DNA of 64,000 bases from G020348385 sp964538085 (GCA_964538085.1 CAZIDF010000013.1:1-64000); one strand, 5' to 3'; positions 7,978-18,182 are shown, counted from the first letter of the stretch. Notes: a model not told the origin generated them from the letters alone. Numbers and translations: made by a program.

Positions 7978-10256
7978 TTCGATTCTCCGTGTAATAAAAT
8001 ATTATTCTCCACTTCTTTCCCCATCTTCTTCATCACTTTTGTGGCGATTTGATCTAATTGGGTACTGATGTTTTCCCTGGGAATATTGATTTTAGAAAAG
8101 GAAATAATAGGCTCGATGCCAGTACTCTGAAGAATGTCGCAGAGCTCCAACTGCCTCTTTATCCTTTTTACCATCCCCTCAGCTTCTTTTTTGTTCGCTT
8201 TGGCTACTAGGAAAAAGGTCTTTCCGGATTCTGATGAATTCATCGTCGGCAAAAGCACCTCCGAATCCTGGAACAGAGAACTTTGGAGTACCTCCTGTAC
8301 CACTAGGATTATGTTTTCCCATATTTGGGACGGGAAAGGCTTGTCTAGCGGAAATATTTTAATATTAAATAGCGTAAGGAATCCTCTCTGTAAACAATCG
8401 GAGGTAAGGATGGGCGCTAAGAGCCTTGCTATAGAGAATACAGGCAACGTGAAATAAAAGGTGCTTCCTTTTCCCGGTACACTTTTCACCCATATTTCGC
8501 CGCCATGACGAAAAATGATCTCTTTACTGATGAATAGCCCAAGCCCCAGACCTTGCCGGCTCGACACCGTTACTTTTATGGCCTGGTAAAGATATTCAAA
8601 AATCTTTTTTTTCGCATCCGGATCGATCCCAAGCCCTGTATCCGCAACCTCCACACAGATAAAATCAGGGTCTTTTCGATAGAGCGAGGCCCGGATGGAA
8701 ATCGTCTCATTTTCAGGCGTGAATTTGATCGCATTGTCGACCAGATTGCTCAAAACCTGACATATTCTTGCCGAATCTGCATAAACCGAGGGGAGTTCCT
8801 TTTGTATTTCAGAACAAAGCGAGATCCCTTTGGAGGTTGCTTTTCTCTTAAAAGCGTCTACTGTTCCAGCCACAACATCCAGGATAGATATGGGCTGAGG
8901 ATCTATATCCAATCGTCCTGTGATGGCGCGAGTGACGTCCAGAAGGTCCCTTATCATCAGGTTTAAATGTTTTGAATTTCTCAAGATGATTTCCAGATCT
9001 TCCTTCTGACTGGGATTGATTTCGCCGTCCAAGCCGTCCAAGAGGATGGTCACGAATTGGAGGATCGCACTCAGCGGCGTTCGAAGCTCATGGGATATGT
9101 GGGAAAGGAATTGGTCCCTGGTTTCTATCTGCTGCTGGTGAGCCTTTTCAAGCTCCCCGAACAACCGTTTTCGATCGGTGATATCTCTTATAGAGATGAG
9201 ATATCCGGGTTTACTCTCCCATTCCGTTTCGACGACTTGCACCTCTCCGACTCCAGGTTTTCCGTTCGTCCGCGAAATCTTTATTTCACCCGATTTTATT
9301 TTTGAGACAGGGTATTGGAACTTCTTGCCGACATATCTCCGGTCATTTTTGCCCAAAAAGACTAAACCTCTGGGGTTGGCAAATCGAACGGTCCGATTTC
9401 TGTCTACGATGATAATGCCGTCATTGTTCCTTTCCACAATACTGTGAAAGCTCGCTTTGGTGTTCTCCAGCACCTCTTCCATTTGCTGCCGTTCTGATAA
9501 ATCACGGAATGCAAACACAACCTCTGTGATATTCCCCTTTTTGCCTCTGATCGGAGCCCCATTCAGTGAAATCGGAATTTTTTCCCCGGTTTTGTTTTTT
9601 AATAACAGATTATGGTTCAAATCAAGAACGGCGCCTTTTTTCATAACATCTGTCACGACATTTCTGACTTTTTCGCCTCTCTCGCTTGACGTGATTTTAA
9701 AAACCGTGCTCAGTTTTTCTCCGAGGGCCTCATCCTTGTTCCATCCTGTCATCAGCTCTGCCATCAGGTTCATGTAGGTCACAAACCCTCTGATATCAGT
9801 AGCAATTACCGCATCGCCGATATTTTTCAAAGCGGTAGAAAGCCACTCCTGAGTCTCCCTCAATTTCCTTTCCATCTCATGCTTGTGTAGTGCTATTTCA
9901 ATTGCCGTATGTAATTCTTTTGTTTCGAAAGGCTTGAGAATGTATCCGAAGGGGTCTGTTATCCTGGCACGTTTGAGCGTTTGATCATCCGAGTAGGCCG
10001 TGAGATAAATAACAGGAATGTTGAAATTAGATCGTATTTGATCTGCCGCTTCAATCCCCTCCATTTTGCCTTTCAACATAATGTCCATCAGAACCAAATC
10101 AGGTTTCTGCTCTTCGGCTCTTTTTAAAGCTTCCTTTCTTGTAGATGCGATCGAAGTCACGGCATATCCAAGGTTTGTCAAGGCCTTTTTAATGATATCG
10201 GCGGTAATCCTGTCATCTTCGACGATCAAGATGTTTGCTTTTGCCATTTTCTTCAA
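7974..10256 (-). CDS. REC-PAS-PAS histidine kinase with degenerate GGDEF-like tail
   Basis: 760 aa. Receiver 1-125 (Asp58), PAS at about 140-255 and 270-365, HisKA with His389 in SHISHELRTPLS, and a HATPase_c domain at about 495-605 (NLVDNAIKF N-box, DTGLGI, GLGLGLFIS). The last about 150 residues follow the kinase and look like a worn GGDEF fold (LLPTMNSSESGKTFFLVA region); a matching tail is on the kinase at 16335-18176. No membrane helix. The TTG at 10256 overlaps the previous stop as TTGA; an ATG three codons later is an alternative start. N-terminal receiver kinases like this usually sit mid-relay. Confidence 0.9.
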   Translation of the reverse strand: MKKMAKANILIVEDDRITADIIKKALTNLGYAVTSIASTRKEALKRAEEQKPDLVLMDIMLKGKMEGIEAADQIRSNFNIPVIYLTAYSDDQTLKRARITDPFGYILKPFETKELHTAIEIALHKHEMERKLRETQEWLSTALKNIGDAVIATDIRGFVTYMNLMAELMTGWNKDEALGEKLSTVFKITSSERGEKVRNVVTDVMKKGAVLDLNHNLLLKNKTGEKIPISLNGAPIRGKKGNITEVVFAFRDLSERQQMEEVLENTKASFHSIVERNNDGIIIVDRNRTVRFANPRGLVFLGKNDRRYVGKKFQYPVSKIKSGEIKISRTNGKPGVGEVQVVETEWESKPGYLISIRDITDRKRLFGELEKAHQQQIETRDQFLSHISHELRTPLSAILQFVTILLDGLDGEINPSQKEDLEIILRNSKHLNLMIRDLLDVTRAITGRLDIDPQPISILDVVAGTVDAFKRKATSKGISLCSEIQKELPSVYADSARICQVLSNLVDNAIKFTPENETISIRASLYRKDPDFICVEVADTGLGIDPDAKKKIFEYLYQAIKVTVSSRQGLGLGLFISKEIIFRHGGEIWVKSVPGKGSTFYFTLPVFSIARLLAPILTSDCLQRGFLTLFNIKIFPLDKPFPSQIWENIILVVQEVLQSSLFQDSEVLLPTMNSSESGKTFFLVAKANKKEAEGMVKRIKRQLELCDILQSTGIEPIISFSKINIPRENISTQLDQIATKVMKKMGKEVENNILLHGESK

Positions 10257-11302
10257 GGAGTGAATTCAATCTTGAATGAAGTTCCATTTTCCCTGTGCAG
10301 TTTGATGTCTCCTTCAAGCTGCTCGACCAATGTGTTGACAATCTGGAGACCGAGTGATTCAGTTGACCGGAAATCCAGTCCTTTTGGAAAACCTATCCCA
10401 TTATCTCTAACGATCACTGTGAATTTTTTCTTATCTGTGTTCAAACCAACCAAAACCTCAGGTTCTGAACAAACTTTCCCTTTCTTACCGTCACCATTGG
10501 GAAAAGCATGTCTCAGCGAATTCGACACAAGTTCATTTACAATCAGTCCACATGGGATAGCTTTGTTTATGTCAAGTGATACGTTTTTAATATCGATCGT
10601 CTGCCTGATGGTGTTTGAATCCATACCATAGGAATGAATCAAGCCGGATATAAGCGTCCTGACATAATCTCCGAACTCGATACTGGCCATATTTTTTGAC
10701 TGATAAAGTCTTTCGTGCACCAGAGCCATGGCTTTTATGCGGTTTTTTGTTTCTTTTATCATTTCACTTACGACTTCGTTTTTGACCTGAGCAAACTGAA
10801 GGCTCAACATCCCGTAAATAATCTGCATATTGTTTTTGACCCGATGATGGATCTCCTTGAGAAGAACCTCCTTTTCCTGGAGCGAATTCTTAAGCTTTGC
10901 CTCCGTTCGTCTGTATTCCTCCCGAAGATGCTGTTTTTCAATAAGGTCCTTTAGCCTCATTATCAACTCATCGATGTTGAGAGGTTTGGTGATGTAGCCA
11001 GATGCTCCCTCATTAACCGCCAAAACCGCATTTTCCACCGAGGCATGACCGGTTACCACAATAGTATCCATCTCCGGGTGAGATTCTTTCAAGATAGGCA
11101 GCAGCTGAGTGCCTTCCATATCGGGGAGTTTTATATCTAATAGAGCCACATTAAAGGAACTCTCTTTTACTTTCTCGAGAGCTTCTTGTCCTGTCTCTGC
11201 TATGTCAATTTCAAATCCTTTTTTCCTCAATATCATCGCCAGGCTTTTTGAGGAGCTTTTATCGTCATCAACAATCAAGAGACGCTCTTTTTTCCCTGTC
11301 AT
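10253..11302 (-). CDS. Receiver-HisKA_2 histidine kinase
   Basis: 349 aa. Receiver 1-125 (Asp56 in VALLDIKLPD), then a HisKA_2-type dimerisation domain with KEIHHRVKNNMQI (His152) and a short HATPase_c (IVNELVSNSLRHAF, DNGIGFP, GLQIVNTLVEQ). This HWE/HisKA_2 group is small and cytosolic. The arrangement as receiver-first kinase suggests it is switched by phosphorylation from another kinase. Immediately downstream and overlapping is the 760-aa hybrid kinase. A second HisKA_2 kinase in this window is the 1158-aa protein at 35545-39021. Confidence 0.9.
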   Translation of the reverse strand: MTGKKERLLIVDDDKSSSKSLAMILRKKGFEIDIAETGQEALEKVKESSFNVALLDIKLPDMEGTQLLPILKESHPEMDTIVVTGHASVENAVLAVNEGASGYITKPLNIDELIMRLKDLIEKQHLREEYRRTEAKLKNSLQEKEVLLKEIHHRVKNNMQIIYGMLSLQFAQVKNEVVSEMIKETKNRIKAMALVHERLYQSKNMASIEFGDYVRTLISGLIHSYGMDSNTIRQTIDIKNVSLDINKAIPCGLIVNELVSNSLRHAFPNGDGKKGKVCSEPEVLVGLNTDKKKFTVIVRDNGIGFPKGLDFRSTESLGLQIVNTLVEQLEGDIKLHRENGTSFKIEFTP

Positions 11303-11306
11303 GGCT

Positions 11307-11512
11307 TTACTCTCTCCCGGTCAGCTTTTGATTCAGGTATCTGATACTTTCGATCATTTCAAATACCTTATCCATGTCCACTTGAAGGTCTCCACACCAT
11401 TCAACCCCGGCATTCTGATGTCCATGAAAATCACATCGGAAAATTTTATTTTTACTGCTTTTATAGCTTCTAATCCATCTGACGCTGTGCTCTTGTGTTC
11501 TCCAGCATGCCC
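11307..11512 (-). pseudogene. Receiver remnant with internal deletion
   Basis: One frame reads TASDGLEAIKAV then FSDVIFMDIRMPGLNGVETF, the central receiver with its phosphoacceptor, then stops. The adjacent frame immediately resumes as a receiver C-terminal helix (VDMDKVFEMIESIRYLNQK) ending at 11307. The switch and Lys-Pro segment between are lost and the N-terminal third is missing. It fills the gap between the REC-GGDEF gene and the HisKA_2 kinase. Confidence 0.65.
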
Positions 11513-12442
11513 CTATACCCTCATATTATAACAATTCCCCCCTCGCTTCTTTGCCTGATTCAAGCCACGCCTGGCTTTTCTCATCAGGGTGAAAGCATCT
11601 TCGCTCTGTTTCGTATAAACAGCAATCCCGATGCTCACGGTCACATCAAGCCTGAGGTCATCAAGTGCAAATGAGCGCCGCATGGCCTTCAAAATTTCGT
11701 TGGCAACCTCGGTTACATCCTCTTTCTTCGGGATTCTTGATAATATTATCAGTAGTTTATCTCTCTCAAGATGAGCAACTGTTTCGTGTTTTCCCAAGAT
11801 GCAATTAAGTCGAGCAGCCACAAGTTTCATCATTTTGTCTCCCTTATTCCCGGCTATTGTTTCATTAATAGCCTTGAATTGATCCAGGCTGAGCACCATC
11901 ACTGCCATTCTTTTAAGGTCGCGATCCGCTTTTGCAAGCGCTGAAACCAAAAGATCACTGAGCATCTCCTTGTCGGGCATCTGTAATTTTTCGCCATCCT
12001 CCTTTTCCCTTTTTTGCCTTTTGTGTTTTTCTCGAAGCTCATCTAACTGTATCCTCATTTCTGTTCTCTGTCGTTGTTTTTCAAGGGCTTTTTTTATCAT
12101 CATCAGCAATTCACCGATGTCCAAAGGTTTGATGATGTAGTTAGATGCCCCATTGTTCAAAGACTCCATGGCATTATTCAACGAGGCATTTCCGGTGATC
12201 AATATCACAGCCATCTCAGGGTGCACGGCCTTGAAAAGACCGATGAGTTTTGTCCCCTCCAAATCAGGCAACATGATGTCCAGAAGAGTCACATTGAAGA
12301 ACTTCTTCTTCAGTTTCTCTAAAGCCTCGCGTGCTGATCCCGCTGTCTCGACAACGTAACCCTTCTTCCCGAGGAGTATCTCTAAACCTCGAAGAGTATC
12401 CTCGTCATCATCGATGATCAAAATGTCAACTTTCTTATCCAT
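11513..12442 (-). CDS. Receiver-GGDEF-like response regulator, catalytic motif lost
   Basis: 309 aa. Receiver 1-125 (Asp55), a charged coiled linker, then a diguanylate-cyclase fold (AVMVLSLDQFKAINE; VTVSIGIAVY; LMRKARRGLNQAKKRGGN). The signature loop reads HLERDKLLIIL where an active enzyme has GGDEF, so it almost certainly does not make c-di-GMP. Such proteins can bind GTP or c-di-GMP or act as scaffolds; that is inference. GGAG lies before the ATG. Compare the intact enzyme of the same architecture at 33705-34760. Confidence 0.88.
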   Translation of the reverse strand: MDKKVDILIIDDDEDTLRGLEILLGKKGYVVETAGSAREALEKLKKKFFNVTLLDIMLPDLEGTKLIGLFKAVHPEMAVILITGNASLNNAMESLNNGASNYIIKPLDIGELLMMIKKALEKQRQRTEMRIQLDELREKHKRQKREKEDGEKLQMPDKEMLSDLLVSALAKADRDLKRMAVMVLSLDQFKAINETIAGNKGDKMMKLVAARLNCILGKHETVAHLERDKLLIILSRIPKKEDVTEVANEILKAMRRSFALDDLRLDVTVSIGIAVYTKQSEDAFTLMRKARRGLNQAKKRGGNCYNMRV

Positions 12443-12468
12443 GCTAACTCCTTTATCCAGGGCAGGTA

Positions 12469-14049
12469 CTAAACACCATTTCTGGTGTTTTGTTTTGAGT
12501 CAATCGGCAAATTCACCTTGAAAGTACTTCCCTCTCCAACCTCGCTCTTCACCTCGATAGTGCCTCCTTGCCTTTCAACAAGAGTCTTTGCCAGTGCCAA
12601 ACCTAGGCCTAAACACTTTGCTTTGGTTGTGAATAAAGGTTCAAAAATCCTGTTTATTTTTTCTTTGGGTATGCCCTCTCCTGTATCTATAAAAGAAACA
12701 GCTATCCACATTGGCTGCGGAGCATAGGATTTGATTGTCAACTTGCCATTATCAGACATCGCCTGGATGGCATTGAGCATTATATTTCTGAAAGCTTGGG
12801 CGAGTTGATCTGGATCCGCGTGGATCTTCGGTAGTTCCTCATTCAGCAGCTTAACCACACCCACATTATTCGGCACAGCGGTGCATAAGAGTGCGTCCTG
12901 AATAACTTCATTGATATTAATTCCTTGTTGAACCGGCTGTTTTGGACGAGCAAAATCGAGGAGGCTGCTGATGATCCCCTCGGATATGGTAGCTTCTTTC
13001 TCCAGCATTTCAAGCGTCTCCTTTATTTCCGGATTAAGTTTTTCCAGTGCCATATTGAGAAAAAAGGCCGCATTCTTGATCGCACCCAGAGGATTTCGCA
13101 GCTCATGAGCCACGCCACCTGCTAACCGTCCCACCATAGCCAGCTTTTCAGTGCGAATCAGTTCCTCCTGAGCCTTCTGCAGCTCTTTGGTGCGCTGTTC
13201 TACCTTTTCCTCCAACCTTGTCGAATTCTCCTGCAGCATCTGTGCTACCTTTTTGAGACGTGTTACGTTGGCGATTACGGCAAAGCTGCCGTTAAATTTG
13301 CCTACAGCATCAAAAACCGGTCGTTGGGAGACTATTGTGAAAACTCTCTCCCTGTCTTTTCTAGTCCAAGCAATATCGTATGATTCACACTTGCCTTTTT
13401 TGCAATTGGCGAACATCTCTATCAATATTCTCAGGCTAATCTCATCGAAATATTTTAATGCCGGTTGTCCCACCATTTCTTCCCGCGAGTATGCCAACAT
13501 TCGACAAAGTGCTTCATTCACATAAGTGAACCGACCGTTTTTATCCAGATTCATAAAGCCTTCGTTCATTGTTTCGACCAAAAGACGATAATGTTCCTCA
13601 CTTTGGCGGAGCTTTGTTTCTGCTCGCTTGCGCTCTATGGCATAACGGATGATGCGGGAGAGTGTGTTGCCGTCCACGCTCCCCTTGGTCAAATAATCTT
13701 GAGCACCCATCTGGACAGCATTCAATGCTGCTGTTTCATCTCCGAATCCAGTCAGAACAACAATCGGGATATCTTGAACGTGAGCATGCATTTTAGAAAA
13801 AGTGTCCAGCCCTTGGCTGTCTGGCAATCCAAGATCCAACAACACAACATCGATTTCATCACAAGAAAGAATCTCTATCCCTTCCTGAAGCTTCTCGGTA
13901 TGTTCTAAATTATATTCAACTCCTTGAACGCCGCTCAGCATCTTTTGAATCAAGCGGACATCACCCGGATTATCCTCGATGAGCAGGACTTTAATAATTT
14001 TATCGCTTTTCATTTTTTGTGCGGGAGTTTCTTGGATGAGATTTCTCAT
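12469..14049 (-). CDS. Receiver-PAS histidine kinase
   Basis: 526 aa. Receiver at about 18-140 (Asp72 in VVLLDLGLPDSQG), PAS at about 150-270, coiled coil, HisKA with GGVAHELRNPLG, and HATPase_c (NIMLNAIQAM, DTGEGIP, GLGLALAKTLV). Soluble. The first receiver belongs to the IEDNPGD type shared by kinases at 16335 and 19463, suggesting duplication within the island. Met13 is an alternative start. It lies immediately downstream of pilT, 21 bp away, so it may share its transcript. Confidence 0.9.
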   Translation of the reverse strand: MRNLIQETPAQKMKSDKIIKVLLIEDNPGDVRLIQKMLSGVQGVEYNLEHTEKLQEGIEILSCDEIDVVLLDLGLPDSQGLDTFSKMHAHVQDIPIVVLTGFGDETAALNAVQMGAQDYLTKGSVDGNTLSRIIRYAIERKRAETKLRQSEEHYRLLVETMNEGFMNLDKNGRFTYVNEALCRMLAYSREEMVGQPALKYFDEISLRILIEMFANCKKGKCESYDIAWTRKDRERVFTIVSQRPVFDAVGKFNGSFAVIANVTRLKKVAQMLQENSTRLEEKVEQRTKELQKAQEELIRTEKLAMVGRLAGGVAHELRNPLGAIKNAAFFLNMALEKLNPEIKETLEMLEKEATISEGIISSLLDFARPKQPVQQGININEVIQDALLCTAVPNNVGVVKLLNEELPKIHADPDQLAQAFRNIMLNAIQAMSDNGKLTIKSYAPQPMWIAVSFIDTGEGIPKEKINRIFEPLFTTKAKCLGLGLALAKTLVERQGGTIEVKSEVGEGSTFKVNLPIDSKQNTRNGV

Positions 14050-14070
14050 TAAGGATAGCTATTAATTTTT

Positions 14071-15201
14071 TTAAATTTGATTATAGTATTTTTCTTCTGA
14101 TTCAACCTCAGTGGCTGATCTTTCCTTAATTAGCTGCTGAAATTCATATTTTGAATAGCCTTTGAGATAGGGTTCTGCAACATCAAAATTGACTTTTCCT
14201 TCTTTGCAAAGCTGAACAAAGGACTGCTCCATTGTTTGCATTCCTTCAAACTTTGATGTTTGAATTGTTTGATAAATAGATTCGGTTTTGCCAGCATGGA
14301 TATATTTTTTTATAGAAGGATTAGCCATCATCACCTCACAGGCAACACACCTTCCTGGTCCATCGATTCTTGGAATGAGTGCTTGCGAAATAACACCTAC
14401 AAGGGTAGATGCTAATTGTGCTCGAATCTGCGCTTGCTGCTCTGCCGAGAAGACGTCTACAATACGGTCAATTGTCTGAGCAGCACTCGCAGTATGCAGC
14501 GTTCCCAATATAAGATGCCCTGTCTCTGCTGAGGTCATAGCGATGACTATTGTTTCATAATCTCTCAGTTCGCCTATTAGTATGACATCAGGATCTTGAC
14601 GGAAGGCATATTTAAGTGCATTCGCGAAGGACAGCGTATCGCCATCTAGGCCAACCTCTCGTTGCGTGACATACGCTTTCTTTGAATTATGGAGGTATTC
14701 AATCGGGTCTTCAATAGTAATCACGTGATCATCACGCGTCATATTTATTTCATTGATAATAGCTGCCAACGTCGTTGATTTCCCGCAGCCTGAGGGGCCA
14801 GTTACCAAGATCAATCCTTTTTTTACTTTTGCAAAAACTTTTACAGATTCCGGAAGTCCTAACTCATCCAAATCCGGAACCCTATCAGCCAATCCTCTTA
14901 TCGTCGCAGCTATAGTCCCTCTCTGTTTATGGATGTTAAACCGAAATCTCCCCATTCCTGGAATCCCATAAGAAAAATCCAATTCATACCGACTTTCTTT
15001 GTTCTTCTCAAAATTATCTTTTTGTTCCTCTGTAAGCACGCTATATATCAGCTCCTTTGCAGTTTGAGGATCAAATTTTTCATGTTCCGTAAAAGGCCTA
15101 AGTTTTCCGTCCACCCTGAAAGCAGGATGCAATCCCGCCATAATGTGGAGATCTGATCCTTTCATCTCGACCAACTTTTGCAGCAATTCTTTTAATGTCA
15201 C
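14071..15201 (-). CDS. pilT: Type IV pilus retraction ATPase PilT
   Basis: 376 aa, full family length. N-terminal PAS-like domain 1-110; Walker A GPSGCGKS at 135-142; Asp box EDPIEYLH; Walker B DVILIGELRD with the family Glu; His box GTLHTASAAQTIDRI. PilT hexamers depolymerise pilin at the inner membrane and power twitching. The gene sits inside a long run of two-component genes rather than with other pilus genes, which suggests the island regulates surface motility (inference). A truncated copy lies at 2529-2936. Confidence 0.95.
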   Translation of the reverse strand: MTLKELLQKLVEMKGSDLHIMAGLHPAFRVDGKLRPFTEHEKFDPQTAKELIYSVLTEEQKDNFEKNKESRYELDFSYGIPGMGRFRFNIHKQRGTIAATIRGLADRVPDLDELGLPESVKVFAKVKKGLILVTGPSGCGKSTTLAAIINEINMTRDDHVITIEDPIEYLHNSKKAYVTQREVGLDGDTLSFANALKYAFRQDPDVILIGELRDYETIVIAMTSAETGHLILGTLHTASAAQTIDRIVDVFSAEQQAQIRAQLASTLVGVISQALIPRIDGPGRCVACEVMMANPSIKKYIHAGKTESIYQTIQTSKFEGMQTMEQSFVQLCKEGKVNFDVAEPYLKGYSKYEFQQLIKERSATEVESEEKYYNQI

Positions 15202-15241
15202 TGGCCTTTCTCTTGAATGTCTTTAGATTTCTTCCCTAGGA

Positions 15242-16342
15242 TTATACCCCGATGATGTTTTCGATTCTGCGAAGAAGTTCCTCAGACTCAAAAGGCTTTT
15301 GAATAAAGTCTTCAGCTCCTAATTCAGCAGCTTTCTTCTCCAGCTCTTCTGGTGAGAGTTGAGCAGTCATGAGTATTATTGGAATCATCATTGTTTTATT
15401 AGATCTCTTCAAATTTTCAAAAACCATGCTGCCCCCACCTGCAGGCATTACCATATCCAGGAGAATCAAATCAGGCATTTCCTTATGTGCCTGCTTAATT
15501 CCGTGAGTTCCATCCAAAGCAGATATCACCTCATAGCCATGTTTCTTTAACCTTACGGCTATCATGTTTACGAGTTCTGATTCATCTTCAATAATCAGTA
15601 TTGTTTTATCAATTTTTTTTGGCGCTCTTTGCTTCTTCTCTATATTATCAACTGCTATCTGCTTTTTTTCTCTTTTCCCTCCTGCTTTTGTTTCACTGAG
15701 ATATACTACTTCCTCTCTTCCTAATTCCTTCTGTTCCTCATGAACAAGGGGCGATTTTTTCGCAATGCCCAACCAAAATTCAGGCAATGAGTCTTTGAGC
15801 ATCGCATCTATCTTACGGACAATTTCAGTCCTGACTTTCTCTTTATCGAACCTTATTTGTTTTTTTCTAACAACCTTTACCTGCTCATTTTTATCATCTA
15901 TCTTCTCTTTTTCTTCTCCATCCTCTTTTTCTACTTGTCCTTTTATACCATCATCCTTTATCTGTGTTCCTTTTTTATTTAGATTTATATGTTCTTCTAT
16001 ACTCTTAAAGAGTTCTTTGGAGTCATAAGGTTTTTTGATATAGGCACAGATCCCTTCCCGCAAACAATCCCGTATAAACTCAGATGATCCCGTGGCAGTA
16101 AGGGCAATGATTGGAATATCCTCAGTCTCTGGATTCTCTTTCAATTTTATGGAAACCTCAAATCCGTGCATCCCTGGTAAAATCATATCCATCAAGATTA
16201 AAGCAGGCTTTGCCGCCAGAGCTAATCTGATTGCTTCCCTTCCATTCCCTGCTACTATCACCTGATAGCCACTTGCCTCCAACCTGGTTTTGATCATTTC
16301 AGCCTGATCCGGCTCATCTTCTACTAATAATATCTTAGCCAT
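15242..16342 (-). CDS. Double-receiver response regulator (REC-linker-REC)
   Basis: 366 aa. First receiver 1-120 (LILMDMILPG), then a Lys/Glu-rich linker of about 125 residues, probably disordered or coiled, and a second receiver at about 245-366 (LILLDMVMPAGG, switch IILMTAQ, IQKPF). No output domain. Both acidic pockets appear complete. It overlaps the upstream kinase (16335-18176) by 8 bp, and a ribosome site GAGGG precedes the ATG. Likely a phosphate sink or branching relay for that kinase. Confidence 0.9.
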   Translation of the reverse strand: MAKILLVEDEPDQAEMIKTRLEASGYQVIVAGNGREAIRLALAAKPALILMDMILPGMHGFEVSIKLKENPETEDIPIIALTATGSSEFIRDCLREGICAYIKKPYDSKELFKSIEEHINLNKKGTQIKDDGIKGQVEKEDGEEKEKIDDKNEQVKVVRKKQIRFDKEKVRTEIVRKIDAMLKDSLPEFWLGIAKKSPLVHEEQKELGREEVVYLSETKAGGKREKKQIAVDNIEKKQRAPKKIDKTILIIEDESELVNMIAVRLKKHGYEVISALDGTHGIKQAHKEMPDLILLDMVMPAGGGSMVFENLKRSNKTMMIPIILMTAQLSPEELEKKAAELGAEDFIQKPFESEELLRRIENIIGV

Positions 16343-18176
16343 TTTTTGTATCCCTCAGTTTACTTAAAATCTCTCTTTCTTCTCTTGTATCCTCAGGAAA
16401 AGAGAAAACACCTGTATTAAAATTAATTTTTCTCTCTAACTTTTTCTGATCCGATAAATACTGTCTTACTTTTTCCTCTGTTCTTCCCAGAACCAAAATT
16501 GCCCCTTCTCTTTTGGTCTCGGGAAGAAGGATAAAAATCTCTCCCACATCATCAGATACAGCATTGCTAACCACGATATCACTGTTTCTCAATGAGTTTT
16601 TAATCAGTTCTATAATTTCCTTCATGGTCGCTTTTGCTTTCTCATTAGATTCCCGAACCATTGCTTTAAAGTTTAAAACCAAAATCCTAATCACTGAAAA
16701 AAAACTTTCTTTTTTCTCTGCTTCTTTGATTGCATCGGAAAGATATTGCTTGAGTATTTCTTCATAATCTAATTTAGGGAGCGTAATGGTAAACTTCGTT
16801 CCTCGGCCAACCTCACTCTCAACCCATATTTTACCCTTTTGTATCTCAACGATACTCTTAGCTATAGAAAGCCCTAAACCTGTTCCTTTCTCCCCAGGGC
16901 CGTCTACACGTCCGAATTGTGTAAAGTTGTCAAATAAATTAGGAAGATCTTCTTTATGTACGCCAATACCAGTATCGGTAACAGAAAATTCCACCACCTC
17001 GTCTTTTTCCTTGCCATAAACCTCTATAGATCCTTTGGACGTGAATTTTATTGAATTGTCAATCAAAATGGTTAAGAGCTGAATTATCTTATCTTCATCG
17101 ACATAGATATCAATCCCATCTCCGGAACATCGCGTTATTAATTCCAATCCTTTCTCTTTTGCCGTTGACTCAAAGGCAGAAACAACCTTATTTATGGTGC
17201 TCGAAACATCAACCCACGTTTTTCTCAATTCTAGCCTGCCGGCTTTTATCTTGGACATATCAAGGAGGTCATTTATGAGTCGCGCTAATCTATCTATATT
17301 CTTCTTTGAGGTGACAAGTATTTTTTTCTGTTGTTCATTGATCTCTCCAGTAATCCCATCCAAGACGAGACTTATCGCTTCTTTGATTATGGAAAGTGGA
17401 GTGCGCAGTTCATGGGAGACAGTGGAGATAAATTCGTCCTTTGCCTCTGCCAATCGCTTGTGCTCAGTGATGTCTCGCAGTGAGGCTTGATAGGCACTTT
17501 CCCCTTCCCACGTTATTTGATTCACATACATTTCTGCTGTGAGTGGTTCACCGCTTTTGCGATTAATCTCGAGTTCTGTCTTCTCACCAACGGTTATAGG
17601 AAAGCCAAAGTTTTGCCCCAAGAGTTCATCGGACTTGCGTTCAAAAAGGAGTGTTGCAGCATTGTTGACAAAACGTGTTGTTCCATTCTGGTCTACGATG
17701 ATAATTCCATCAACATTCTGCTCTATAATATTCCGAAGGCGGACCTCACTGTCTTTAAGTTCCTTGGCAAACCTTTCTAATTCCAACTGCAATCGTTGTC
17801 TCTCGATGGCATAATTAATGGTGCGAAGCAGAAGGATGCCTTCCACCTTTCCTTTGATCAGACAATCTTGAAGGCCTCTACGTATTCCTTCTGCTGACAC
17901 TTTTTCGTCATCTAATCCAGTTATTGCAATAACTGGCACATTTGGCTTTCTAGAATGTATTTTTTCGAAGCCATCAAGCCCCTGGCTATCCGGCAGTCCA
18001 AAATCCAGCAGGACCAGATCAATCTCTTCCGACCCCAAAAGCTCCAGACCTGCCTGGAGATGATCTGCCCACACCATATGGAATTGAGAAATCCCTTCCT
18101 CTAACATTTCCTGAACTAAGCGGGCATCGCCAGGGTTGTCCTCGATAAGCAAAATCTTAATCCGCTTTTTACTCAC
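16335..18176 (-). CDS. Receiver-PAS histidine kinase with degenerate GGDEF-like C-terminus
   Basis: 613 aa, GTG start. Receiver 1-125 (Asp58), PAS at about 145-245, HisKA with STVSHELRTPLS, HATPase_c (ILIDNSIKFT, DTGIGVH, GLGLSIAKSIV), and a C-terminal block from about 475. That block reads IRILVLNFKAMV, then NSDIVVSNAVSDDVGEIFIL, keeping GGDEF secondary-structure pattern but not the catalytic loop. The same add-on occurs on the 760-aa kinase, implying a shared regulatory domain family. It overlaps the double receiver downstream and lies 6 bp after a KaiB-like gene. Confidence 0.9.
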   Translation of the reverse strand: MSKKRIKILLIEDNPGDARLVQEMLEEGISQFHMVWADHLQAGLELLGSEEIDLVLLDFGLPDSQGLDGFEKIHSRKPNVPVIAITGLDDEKVSAEGIRRGLQDCLIKGKVEGILLLRTINYAIERQRLQLELERFAKELKDSEVRLRNIIEQNVDGIIIVDQNGTTRFVNNAATLLFERKSDELLGQNFGFPITVGEKTELEINRKSGEPLTAEMYVNQITWEGESAYQASLRDITEHKRLAEAKDEFISTVSHELRTPLSIIKEAISLVLDGITGEINEQQKKILVTSKKNIDRLARLINDLLDMSKIKAGRLELRKTWVDVSSTINKVVSAFESTAKEKGLELITRCSGDGIDIYVDEDKIIQLLTILIDNSIKFTSKGSIEVYGKEKDEVVEFSVTDTGIGVHKEDLPNLFDNFTQFGRVDGPGEKGTGLGLSIAKSIVEIQKGKIWVESEVGRGTKFTITLPKLDYEEILKQYLSDAIKEAEKKESFFSVIRILVLNFKAMVRESNEKAKATMKEIIELIKNSLRNSDIVVSNAVSDDVGEIFILLPETKREGAILVLGRTEEKVRQYLSDQKKLERKINFNTGVFSFPEDTREEREILSKLRDTKNG

Positions 18177-18182
18177 TTTATT

